Shown: piece after piece, positions 49,978 to 59,080 of the stretch
Numbering within the stretch: position 1 is the first letter of the stretch
Layout of the letters: each line of letters opens with the position of its first letter
Origin: Kangiellaceae bacterium
GTDB lineage: Bacteria > Pseudomonadota > Gammaproteobacteria > Enterobacterales > Kangiellaceae
DNA: 64,000 nt
Assembly: GCA_013373015.1 (NCBI GenBank)
Contig: JABXIQ010000007.1
Coordinates: 1-64,000, forward strand
Direction of reading: 5' to 3'
Made by a program: the position numbers and the translations under genes
The notes under the pieces: model-generated
Seen by the model: the letters and a program-made list of their open reading frames with translations, nothing else
What the model was told of the DNA's origin: nothing
Database searches by the model: none

Positions 49978-50652
49978 ATGAACCCTTATTCTGTCGATAA
50001 TTATCAACGTCCATTACTAGAAACACCTAATGGCGAAGAAAAAGTCCTGATGCACTCATGCTGCGCACCTTGCGCTGCGGAAGTTATGGAAGCGGTTCAT
50101 CACTCTGGCATCGAGCAAGTGATCTTTTTCTATAATCCTAATATTCACCCAATTGAAGAATACGAAATTCGCAAAAACGAAAACAAACGCTTCTGCGATA
50201 AACTGGGTATTAAGTTTATTGATGCGGATTACGACAAAGACAATTGGTTTGAGCGTGTGAAAGGGCTCGAAATGGAGCCTGAGCGCGGTGCCCGCTGTAC
50301 TGTATGCTTTGATATGCGTTTTGAGCGAACAGCGCTGTATGCTGAGGAAAATGGCTTTAACCTGATCACCAGCACATTGGGCATTTCACGCTGGAAAAAC
50401 ATGGAACAAATTAACGACTGCGGAGTACGTGCCGCCAACCGTTATGACGATGTAAACTATTGGACCTTCAATTGGCGCAAGCAAGGCGGTGCCCAGCGCA
50501 TGATTGAAATATCTAAGCGCGAAGAGTTTTATCAGCAAGAATATTGTGGCTGCGTTTACTCGCTACGCGACACCAACCGCTGGCGTAAATCCAACGGCCG
50601 CGATCGCATCAAAAGAAATATTAAATTTTATGGACATGATAAGCCTGAATAA
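49978..50652 (+). CDS. queH: Epoxyqueuosine reductase QueH
   Basis: 224 residues. The QueH (DUF208) cysteine sets are all present: [29 protein letters not shown] and [15 protein letters not shown], binding a [4Fe-4S] cluster and a second metal. QueH reduces epoxyqueuosine-tRNA to queuosine-tRNA, replacing the unrelated cobalamin-dependent QueG. Together with tgt and queA the window encodes the late queuosine steps. The stop is inside a 12-bp stem-loop. Confidence 0.93.
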   Translation: MNPYSVDNYQRPLLETPNGEEKVLMHSCCAPCAAEVMEAVHHSGIEQVIFFYNPNIHPIEEYEIRKNENKRFCDKLGIKFIDADYDKDNWFERVKGLEMEPERGARCTVCFDMRFERTALYAEENGFNLITSTLGISRWKNMEQINDCGVRAANRYDDVNYWTFNWRKQGGAQRMIEISKREEFYQQEYCGCVYSLRDTNRWRKSNGRDRIKRNIKFYGHDKPE

Positions 50653-50665
50653 ACAGGCTTATCAT
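50636..50665. terminator. 12-bp stem-loop spanning the queH stop
   Basis: Perfect arms ATGATAAGCCTG (50636-50647) and CAGGCTTATCAT (50654-50665), loop AATAAA. It lies between convergent genes; T-tracts are poor, so it is a weak terminator or a transcript-end stabiliser. Confidence 0.6.
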
Positions 50666-50666
50666 A

Positions 50667-51368
50667 TTACTTCATTGGCAACTTATTTAAACAAACATCA
50701 AGCTCATTTCGCTTAGCTTTGATACCAGCTAAAACCGCATCCGAACTTCTTTTTGAACACCATCCCTGATGATTTTCAGCTGAGTGATGTTGAACAGAAC
50801 AACCTAAGGCCTCAATAGCTTTATCCATATTAATGGCACTTTTAGCATAATCTCGGCAGAATTGTGAATCTGGATTATTGGAAAAATTTGTGCTGTTATC
50901 TTGTGAATCATTTGATGGGGAGAGGATGTCTGCACACCTATATTTCTTACCTCCCAAAGATTTATCTGTGGACTTATACTCTCGTGATGAGCCAGCCCAA
51001 ATTTTAACTAACTCTATTTCTTCACCTGCATTGCTATGTCTATCAGAAAATTCTCTTTGCGCTGCCAAACAAGTCATCTTTGCCATATCTTCGTAGGTAT
51101 GCATCGATAAAGCATAGTCTATTGATATTTCGTTTGCTCTTTCGCATGCCTTTTTGCGTGCTTTTTCTGGAGAAACACGAGCAAAACCAATGCCTTCCTT
51201 ATAGTAAGATTCTGGAAAGTAATAATAAACCTTTTCCCATATACTACCAACCTTTGCTTTAGCAGAAATTTTTAGAGAATCTGTATCACAACTCCTTTTC
51301 ACATCTGCCTCAACTGAGCCTGTAAAAAAGAGACTACCGAACAGAATTAAACTAATTACTTTCTTCAT
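50667..51368 (-). CDS. Exported protein of unknown function
   Basis: 233 residues. Signal peptide about 1-21 (MKKVISLILFGSLFFTGSVEA). The mature part is polar with about ten cysteines, several of them spaced as in disulfide-bonded periplasmic proteins (SFCRDYAKS-like QFCRDYAKSAI, LGCSVQ, GWCSKRS, DVCLNKL near the end). No family recognised. It is convergent with queH and lies on the same strand as slp but separated from it by 59 nt. Confidence 0.6.
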   Translation of the reverse strand: MKKVISLILFGSLFFTGSVEADVKRSCDTDSLKISAKAKVGSIWEKVYYYFPESYYKEGIGFARVSPEKARKKACERANEISIDYALSMHTYEDMAKMTCLAAQREFSDRHSNAGEEIELVKIWAGSSREYKSTDKSLGGKKYRCADILSPSNDSQDNSTNFSNNPDSQFCRDYAKSAINMDKAIEALGCSVQHHSAENHQGWCSKRSSDAVLAGIKAKRNELDVCLNKLPMK

Positions 51369-51427
51369 ACCACCCTCCTATACCCTATTACAAAGACATA
51401 TAACCTATAAAAAAAGCTTTATCAAGA

Positions 51428-52456
51428 TTATTTAATCCGTATATTCGAACTTCTTACTTTTGGTGTTGAAGTTCTTGTCGAACTTCTAGAACTTGAACGC
51501 GACTCGCTGCGAGTCGATGAGCGAGAACTTGAAGACTCACGTCGGCTAGTGTCTTTTGGACTTGAGCGACGTTCAACTCTTACTGGCTTAGGCTCTAGTC
51601 TAGTAGGTTCAATACGAGTTGGCTCAACCTGAGCAGGCTCAAAGCGTTGCACTTCTCGGTATTCTCTAAACTGAGTTGGATCACGATCAGAGTTATTGGT
51701 TACCGCCATAGGTAAATTAGTCACTGGACGAGTGCTACGAACTCTTGGCTCTGTAGTTTGGCCGACTTGCACATCTGTCGAATGTCTATGATCTAAACGA
51801 CGATCATCATGGCGGTTATCACGGTATTGGTAATGGTCTCTATATCTGTGTCCATCACGGTATCTATAAGGGTCCCATAAAGGATAGCGGTTGTAGTAAT
51901 AGTAGCCGTGCGTACCATGATAAACACGGTATCTATAATGATATGGCCAGAAATACGGTCTGTGATAGAACCAGAAAGGATCCCATGTGGAATAAACTTC
52001 AATATGACGATGTGCTGGGCGTTCTTGCCATAAATGATGACCACGCGTATCAACTACTGGGAAATTAATTTCATGTTGCCCTACTTTACCGGGCATTGGC
52101 TCACTCAATTGTCCAACAATGGTAATTTCTTTACCTTGTTGATAAATCATTGGATCAAGAAAACCTGGCACACGGGCAATAAAACGACCGCCGGTTTGCT
52201 GGTTAGCAACTGGGCGTGCTTGGTAATCAAGCGGTAAATTAACAATTTCTACCATCGTATCGCGCTCAAGATTTTCCACACGAGCAATAATACCGCCCCA
52301 CTGAACCTCTTGCCCAACATGAGCGTTTGGAGATTGTGCAACTTGTATAAAACTCACTGTTGGCACATCAGTTTGTACTGAGCGAGGTGCACTCATACAA
52401 GCCGAAAGCAAGGCTGTCGCTGCGACAATTAATGATAATTTAAGGGCTTGGGTCAT
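51428..52456 (-). CDS. Slp-family lipoprotein with long low-complexity tail
   Basis: 342 residues from the ATG at 52456 with a GGAG site; a longer in-frame start has no leader. Lipobox LLSAC gives a lipid-anchored mature protein. Residues about 30-150 are Slp-like (GQEVQWGGIIARVENLERDT, FIARVPGFLDPMIYQQGKEI). The tail has two unusual zones: a Tyr/His/Arg/Trp-rich stretch (about 160-220) and an Arg/Ser-rich end (RESSSSRSSTRSESRSS). Slp proteins are outer-membrane, starvation- or acid-linked; such a tail is not typical. It lies downstream of tsaB as in other gammaproteobacteria. Confidence 0.8.
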   Translation of the reverse strand: MTQALKLSLIVAATALLSACMSAPRSVQTDVPTVSFIQVAQSPNAHVGQEVQWGGIIARVENLERDTMVEIVNLPLDYQARPVANQQTGGRFIARVPGFLDPMIYQQGKEITIVGQLSEPMPGKVGQHEINFPVVDTRGHHLWQERPAHRHIEVYSTWDPFWFYHRPYFWPYHYRYRVYHGTHGYYYYNRYPLWDPYRYRDGHRYRDHYQYRDNRHDDRRLDHRHSTDVQVGQTTEPRVRSTRPVTNLPMAVTNNSDRDPTQFREYREVQRFEPAQVEPTRIEPTRLEPKPVRVERRSSPKDTSRRESSSSRSSTRSESRSSSRSSTRTSTPKVRSSNIRIK

Positions 52457-52594
52457 ATCTAACTCCATACTTCTGTCCAAATCACAGGATCTTGAAGCAG
52501 TAAAACTGAATCTTTTTCCTATACTGAACCATTTTTAGCATAATTTCTATGAATTGAAGCTGAATAGCGATTTGTTTTGCATTTCTTATAAAGA

Positions 52595-53368
52595 TTATTT
52601 TGCCAATTTACCCTGCTCGGCTTTCTTCTTTGCAACATCGTTGCGCAAGTAAACTGGTTGAGCAAACTCTGCGGCAACGGCCTTACCACGCTCAAACTCG
52701 TATTGCACTAGCGATAACATGGCTTTTGCCGAAGGAAAAGTTACTTCTGGCTCAATCACCATCGAAACCTTGGCTGCGTCGCTTAATATTTTAGAATAGG
52801 TTTGCCAGCCTGAACCAACACTCCAATAAATAGGATTAATAACTTCAGCTACTTGTGGGTTAGACGATTGAGCTACTTGTGCGGTGACATTTTCTGGCGC
52901 ACACACGACTTCCTCTCCAACCAGTTGCATTACGCCTGTAGCTTCACTTTCTAAGCGATATTGTCCCCAATACACTTCCCCCATACGAGCATCAATCGCC
53001 GATAGAACATGAGTTTCACCACGCTCCTGATAAGCCGCTTGCGCCATAGCTTGTAAGGTTGAAACACCTACCACTGGTACGTTTGCCCCATAGGCCAAGC
53101 CTTGCACAATACTGATACAGATCCGCAAGCCGGTAAAAGCGCCTGGACCACGACCATAACCGATCACGTCCAAATCAATGAGTTTAATGCCTGCTTGCTT
53201 GAGTAAATCATCCACCAACGGCAACACCAGTTCGCCATGTTGACGCGGTGCGACTTGATAAGAGTGGTAAACCTGGGGTTGGGATTGATTGTCAAAGCCA
53301 TGACTTTCAACCTGCAAAGCAACCGAGCAGGCTTCTGTTGATGTGTCTATAACGAGAATGTTTGGCAT
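52595..53368 (-). CDS. tsaB: tRNA threonylcarbamoyladenosine biosynthesis protein TsaB
   Basis: 257 residues. ASKHA fold: ILVIDTSTEACSVALQ, GELVLPLVDDLLKQAG and YGRGPGAFTGLRI. TsaB lacks catalytic activity itself and holds together TsaD and TsaE to make t6A37 on ANN-decoding tRNAs. It follows yoaA by 22 nt and precedes slp, a conserved order. Confidence 0.95.
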   Translation of the reverse strand: MPNILVIDTSTEACSVALQVESHGFDNQSQPQVYHSYQVAPRQHGELVLPLVDDLLKQAGIKLIDLDVIGYGRGPGAFTGLRICISIVQGLAYGANVPVVGVSTLQAMAQAAYQERGETHVLSAIDARMGEVYWGQYRLESEATGVMQLVGEEVVCAPENVTAQVAQSSNPQVAEVINPIYWSVGSGWQTYSKILSDAAKVSMVIEPEVTFPSAKAMLSLVQYEFERGKAVAAEFAQPVYLRNDVAKKKAEQGKLAK

Positions 53369-53390
53369 AAATTATTGAGCTAACTGTGTA

Positions 53391-55385
53391 CTATTCAGAC
53401 AAATTTTGCAGAAAGTTTATCACAACTTGTTGTTCCCGTGTGCGCGGCATTGGCGGTAAACTTTGCAAAAAACGTTTACCATAATGATTGGCAATCAAAC
53501 GCGGATCACACAACACTAAAACGCCTTTATCTTGTGCATCGCGAATAAGACGACCAGCGCCTTGTTTTAAGGCGATAATAGCTTCTGGGATTTGCAAATC
53601 AAAAAAAGGATTCTTGCCGCTTTTACGCATATGCTGAATTTTAGCTTCAATCAATGGCTCATCTGGTGCAGTAAAAGGCAATTTATCGATGATCACACAA
53701 CTTAACGCTAAACCTTTAACGTCAACACCTTCCCAAAAACTTGATGTCGCCAATAAAATCGCATTACCTTGCTCGCGAAAGTCTTCAATTAATTCATTCT
53801 TTGGTTTTTCACCCTGCACTAACAATTGCCTATCAAATCCTGCTTCTTGCCCTGCTTGCTGCCACAAATCTTTGACTTTGTGCATCGCAAAATAACTGGT
53901 AAACAAGACAAAAGTACCGCCCGGATTGGCTTGAACGATTGGCAAAACCTGTTCTTGCCATTTTTCGATGTATTGACGATCTCGCGGATCGGGTAAACCT
54001 CTTGGAATATGCAAAAGCGCCTGTTTTTGATAATCGAATGGGCTGTTTAAGACCAATTCTTTAGCTTGATGCAGACCTAATTTCTCTTTGAAATGGCTAA
54101 AATCATTCTGTTGAGCTTCAGACTCACCCGCCTGAGAAATCGTCGCCGAAGTAAACAACCATGTATGGGCCGCCTGTTCATTACGGCTTTGCTCAAACGC
54201 TTCAGCAATATCAAGTGGAGTCTCTATAATGGCGAAGCCTTGACGATAGGTTTCTACCCAGCGCACCGCACTCTCTTGTTGCGAGGGCTTATCTTTCTGC
54301 TCATCAAACAAGACCAGTGTTTGCAAGGCATCAACCGCACGTCGATGGCATGAATCTAAGCCTTTAGAGCGCGAAGCATTCATTTCTAAGCGATTGGATA
54401 AGGACTTTAATTCGGCCTTAAGCTCTAACAATAACTTTTGTAATTTGGGACTAGCGATTTGATTCCAATTGGTCTTTTTGCCTGATTCTCCAAAAAGCAA
54501 ACGGATTTCATTAATAGCCCCTTCAACCCGGCGCGTGGTGACAGTGAGCTGACGATCATCTTTAGCCGTAGTCATAGCCTCTAGCTCAGTATCGCGGCAC
54601 AATTCCATCACTTGACGGCTAGTAAAGCGACGTCCATAAAAGCTATGCGCAATATCCGCCAGTTGATGAGCCTCATCAACCATCACCAAATCTGCATCGG
54701 GTAACAATTCGCCAAAACCATCTTCTTTGAGCACCATATCAGCGAGTAATAAATGATGATTGACCACCACCACATCAGCATCAATAGCTTTTTGCCGAGC
54801 TTTAGCCACATAACACTCATCATACAAAGGGCAGTCACCACCCAAGCAATTTTCGTTGGTCGAGGTGACATAAGACCATAAGGGATCATTGTCGCCCAAA
54901 TCGGAACATTGAGTTAAATCGCCAGAGCTGGTTTGGCTTGACCATTCTTTCACCCGCTGCAAAGTATCGAGCATAGAACGACTTTGAAAGCGACCAGAAC
55001 CTAAACTTTGTTCAAGCCGATATTCGCACAAATAATTATTACGACCTTTCAGTAACGCAGTTTTTGGAGAGATTGATAGGGCTTGGCAAATATTAGGTAA
55101 GTCTCTGAAAAACAACTGATCTTGTAAGTTTTTTGTACCTGTTGAGACGATGATTTTCTTATCGTGCTCCTGCCAACTCTTCAAAGCTGGCACCAAGTAA
55201 GCGAAGGTCTTACCGGTTCCCGTCCCTGCCTCTATACATACCGACTGCTGCTGCTCGATAGCTTGAGCAATAGTTTGCGCCATTGATAATTGTTCATCAC
55301 GTTGAATAAAGCCCGTAAAAGCCTGTGCCAACAAGCCATCGGAGGAAAACAATTGCGGGATATCAGGTAAATCAGATTGGGACAA
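53391..55385 (-). CDS. yoaA: DinG-family ATP-dependent helicase YoaA
   Basis: 664 residues. XPD-like helicase: Walker A EAGTGTGKTFAYLVP, DEAH box (MVDEAHQL), Fe-S cysteines (YLCEYRLEQ, then a C..C...C set around NCLGGDCPLYDEC), and motif VI GAGRLIRDAQDKGVL. YoaA acts in DNA repair with the clamp-loader chi subunit HolC in E. coli. It sits 26 nt after hemH, so the adk-hemH-yoaA-tsaB run is probably one transcript. Confidence 0.93.
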   Translation of the reverse strand: MSQSDLPDIPQLFSSDGLLAQAFTGFIQRDEQLSMAQTIAQAIEQQQSVCIEAGTGTGKTFAYLVPALKSWQEHDKKIIVSTGTKNLQDQLFFRDLPNICQALSISPKTALLKGRNNYLCEYRLEQSLGSGRFQSRSMLDTLQRVKEWSSQTSSGDLTQCSDLGDNDPLWSYVTSTNENCLGGDCPLYDECYVAKARQKAIDADVVVVNHHLLLADMVLKEDGFGELLPDADLVMVDEAHQLADIAHSFYGRRFTSRQVMELCRDTELEAMTTAKDDRQLTVTTRRVEGAINEIRLLFGESGKKTNWNQIASPKLQKLLLELKAELKSLSNRLEMNASRSKGLDSCHRRAVDALQTLVLFDEQKDKPSQQESAVRWVETYRQGFAIIETPLDIAEAFEQSRNEQAAHTWLFTSATISQAGESEAQQNDFSHFKEKLGLHQAKELVLNSPFDYQKQALLHIPRGLPDPRDRQYIEKWQEQVLPIVQANPGGTFVLFTSYFAMHKVKDLWQQAGQEAGFDRQLLVQGEKPKNELIEDFREQGNAILLATSSFWEGVDVKGLALSCVIIDKLPFTAPDEPLIEAKIQHMRKSGKNPFFDLQIPEAIIALKQGAGRLIRDAQDKGVLVLCDPRLIANHYGKRFLQSLPPMPRTREQQVVINFLQNLSE

Positions 55386-55411
55386 GTACGAGCGCCTTAA
55401 GCCAAAATGAT

Positions 55412-56413
55412 CTAATGAATAATGCGCTGTTCAACCAGCGATAACATTAATTGAATATGAGCTTTATCGTCATTCAAAGCAGGAATATATTGGTACGAGG
55501 CATTTTCCTGACTATGATTTTCAAGAAATAACTGTTTGTTTTCCATAGCAATTTCTTCAAGAGTTTCTAGGCAGTCGGCACTGAAGGCTGGGCAAACCAC
55601 TTGCACCGACTCAACGCCCTCTTTTGCCCACTCGGTTAACTTGGCATCGGTTGCAGGGCCAATCCACTCCTCTTTACCAAACTGTGATTGAAATGAAATA
55701 TCAAATTGCTCAGCATCTAAACCCAACGCCTGAGCCACTAACTCAGTAGTGTTACGGCATTGAGCTTCATAAGGATCATTGTTTGCGCTAAAACGTTTGG
55801 GCACACCATGATAAGAAAACAATAATTTATCCGACTGACCGTGCTCGTGCCAGTGGCGTTGAATAGAATCTGCTAGGGCTTTAATATACAACTCATGATC
55901 GTGATAATCACCCACATAACTAATTTCTGGGACAAAATAACGATCCTTATAGTGTTTGGCCACTCGGTCAAAAATTGATGCACTAGTAGCCGAACAATAT
56001 TGAGGATACAACGGCATGATAATAATCCTCTCGCACCCTTGATCTTCAAGAGTCTTCAAACCTTTCGCGATTGAGGGATTTCCGTATGCCATAGCGATTT
56101 CTACAGGAATGTGCTTACCGTATTTTTGCTCGACAAAACGATCATTAATGGCATTTTGCAATTTCTGTCGCTGTTGTTGGCTGATTACGAGCAACGGTGA
56201 ACCTTGTCGCAACCAAATCTTTTGGTACAGTTTGGCGACTTTGGCAGGTCGAATACGCAAGATAATACCGTGTAAAATCAAACACCAGATCCAACGCGAT
56301 ATGGAGACTACACGTTTATCGTGTAGAAATTCGGCAAGATACTGACGCACAGCAGGCGCTGTTGGTGCGTCAGGAGTACCAAGATTACATAGGAGAATTC
56401 CTTGTTTTTTCAA
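55412..56413 (-). CDS. hemH: Ferrochelatase
   Basis: 333 residues. GILLCNLGTPDAPT at the N-terminus, the metal-site His in LFSYHGVPKRF and the conserved VCPAFSADCLETLEEI. It inserts Fe2+ into protoporphyrin IX, the last haem step. It follows adk by 25 nt, as in enterobacteria. Confidence 0.96.
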   Translation of the reverse strand: MKKQGILLCNLGTPDAPTAPAVRQYLAEFLHDKRVVSISRWIWCLILHGIILRIRPAKVAKLYQKIWLRQGSPLLVISQQQRQKLQNAINDRFVEQKYGKHIPVEIAMAYGNPSIAKGLKTLEDQGCERIIIMPLYPQYCSATSASIFDRVAKHYKDRYFVPEISYVGDYHDHELYIKALADSIQRHWHEHGQSDKLLFSYHGVPKRFSANNDPYEAQCRNTTELVAQALGLDAEQFDISFQSQFGKEEWIGPATDAKLTEWAKEGVESVQVVCPAFSADCLETLEEIAMENKQLFLENHSQENASYQYIPALNDDKAHIQLMLSLVEQRIIH

Positions 56414-56438
56414 AAACTTATCTCCTTTTAAGAAAAAA

Positions 56439-57107
<669 letters not shown>

Positions 57108-57204
57108 CTACAAATTACCGCAACAAATTTGAACAAATAGCTGTAAGGCGCTAAAGATACTTTGATTACAGCCCTAGCTCAAGCAAAAAGTCGTTTTTTT
57201 GCTC

Positions 57205-59034
57205 TTAATCGAGCAAAAGATCATCAATCTCTTGATTTGCCGCAACTACACAGTTTCGACCATTGTTTTTCGCTTGATATAACGCAGTGTCAGCTAAACT
57301 CATCAACTGATCTAATGACAAATTATCTCGCCAATAAGCATAGCCAACAGAAATGCTGATACGGATCGGCTGACCTTCATAGCTCACAGCTTGTTGATTG
57401 ACTAAAGTTCTTAGCCTATTAGCCAATTCATCTGCCTCTTCTGTATCTGAGCATTCAAGCATTAGAGCAAATTCTTCACCACCGATTCTCGATACCAGAT
57501 CAATCTCACGAACCTCGTTGCTGAGTATTTTAGAAACTTCGCTGAGTACAGCATCACCAGCAGCATGACCAAAATTATCATTAACTTGCTTGAAATGATC
57601 CACATCAATCATAAATAAATATAGCTTTTTGGCCATGTTACGCTTACTTCGTGCAATTGATTGATTGGCTTGCTCAATAAAGGCTCTACGATTGGTAAGC
57701 CCTGTGAGGATATCAATTCTCGCTTCTTTTTCAGCTTTATTTTTTGCTTGTTCTAATAACTTGGTTTGTTCTTTAACCTTTTGATTTAACACATCAGCAG
57801 TGTGCTCAAGATTGGTGCGATAGAGTGTTTCTGCCTCAATACGCGCTTTTTGCATGTGACGTATTCTGAGCACCAGAATGGTCAACAACAGGAATATTTC
57901 AATGAAACCACCCACATAAATCATCCATAAGCTGATGGGCGTATCGGCAATATAACCACGCAATCGCATGGATGCTAAGACCATTCCAATTAAAAAGATA
58001 ATCCAGCTGAACATGAACAGCAACGAGTTTGGCACTTTCTTGAAGTAAGAATAAATACCTATCGGAATTAGCAGAAAATAACCAATTGCAGTGTAATCGA
58101 TGATAACCCTAGAAAAGTAAGGATAACCAAGCACGTTCAACACCACACCAACCACATCAATAGCAATAACCGTCAACAATAGTTTATCGGTTATTGGCAT
58201 ATTCTTTGCAGTTTCCAAAAAAAATCGAATGAACAGAATCGCGGTAATTTGGCATATATTGATTTTCAGCACCACCATCCACAATTGATAGCTCGAATGC
58301 GACAACCAATAAGGCAATATGCCGCTGGCACTGACAAACATGAAGAATGCTGCCAAAGCAAATGCCGAATAGAATAAAAATAGTTTTTCTTTAGATACGA
58401 AATACAGCAACAATGTTATAAACGCCATGAATAATTCTGTGCTGAATAAAATCGTCAGAAACGTCAACTCTTTATCACTATGTCGATAAAACTCTCTTTC
58501 TGACCATATATCAAAAGCGGTAAAACTGTGCATTGGAAACTGATTTCCAGGCATGATACGAATAACCACTTCTTTTTCACTGTTAGGCGCTAAACTGAGA
58601 TGAAACGCGGGGCGATGAAAAGACACTTCTCTTAGCTCTGCGGGGGCTGCGTATAAAAAACTTTGCAGCTCAAATGCTTGCGAACTATTCTTAAGACGGC
58701 TATGGAAATCTATTCGACTCACGGCAGGATCGACATAGGCGATAATAAGTTTTTTTTCTAACCCTGAACGATTTTGTAAAACAAATCGCATCCATGAAAC
58801 ATCTTTATCCATTCCACGATTATGAATTTTGCCTGTGGAAGCAAGCCAATTGTGCTGCGCCAGCACATCTTCCAATGTTAATTGCTGACTTGCATCCTTG
58901 ATATAATGATAATCGTTGTTAGTTTTTATATGACCTTGCAAATTTGAAACGTCAACCACGGGGACGTTTTGAGCAGCTGAAAATGCGATAGGAGAAAACA
59001 CAAGCAACACCATCAACATGATGCTTTTCACCAT
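57205..59034 (-). CDS. 7TMR-DISM membrane sensor diguanylate cyclase
   Basis: 609 residues from the ATG at 59034; the longer frame starts at a TTG. Signal peptide about 1-20. A periplasmic 7TMR-DISMED2 domain (about 25-165: LEDVLAQHNWLASTGKIHNR, the SWMRFVLQNRS core) is followed by seven membrane helices (about 190-390), a coiled coil (about 395-440) and a GGDEF domain with GGEEF (518-522) and an RxxD I-site (REID). It should make c-di-GMP, with feedback inhibition, in response to a periplasmic ligand. It lies 46 nt downstream of the lipoxygenase on the same strand without an intervening terminator. Confidence 0.9.
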   Translation of the reverse strand: MVKSIMLMVLLVFSPIAFSAAQNVPVVDVSNLQGHIKTNNDYHYIKDASQQLTLEDVLAQHNWLASTGKIHNRGMDKDVSWMRFVLQNRSGLEKKLIIAYVDPAVSRIDFHSRLKNSSQAFELQSFLYAAPAELREVSFHRPAFHLSLAPNSEKEVVIRIMPGNQFPMHSFTAFDIWSEREFYRHSDKELTFLTILFSTELFMAFITLLLYFVSKEKLFLFYSAFALAAFFMFVSASGILPYWLSHSSYQLWMVVLKINICQITAILFIRFFLETAKNMPITDKLLLTVIAIDVVGVVLNVLGYPYFSRVIIDYTAIGYFLLIPIGIYSYFKKVPNSLLFMFSWIIFLIGMVLASMRLRGYIADTPISLWMIYVGGFIEIFLLLTILVLRIRHMQKARIEAETLYRTNLEHTADVLNQKVKEQTKLLEQAKNKAEKEARIDILTGLTNRRAFIEQANQSIARSKRNMAKKLYLFMIDVDHFKQVNDNFGHAAGDAVLSEVSKILSNEVREIDLVSRIGGEEFALMLECSDTEEADELANRLRTLVNQQAVSYEGQPIRISISVGYAYWRDNLSLDQLMSLADTALYQAKNNGRNCVVAANQEIDDLLLD

Positions 59035-59080
59035 TATCTCTGTCGCTCTTTGCACTTCTCTCAAAGGGTTATTGTCTCAT

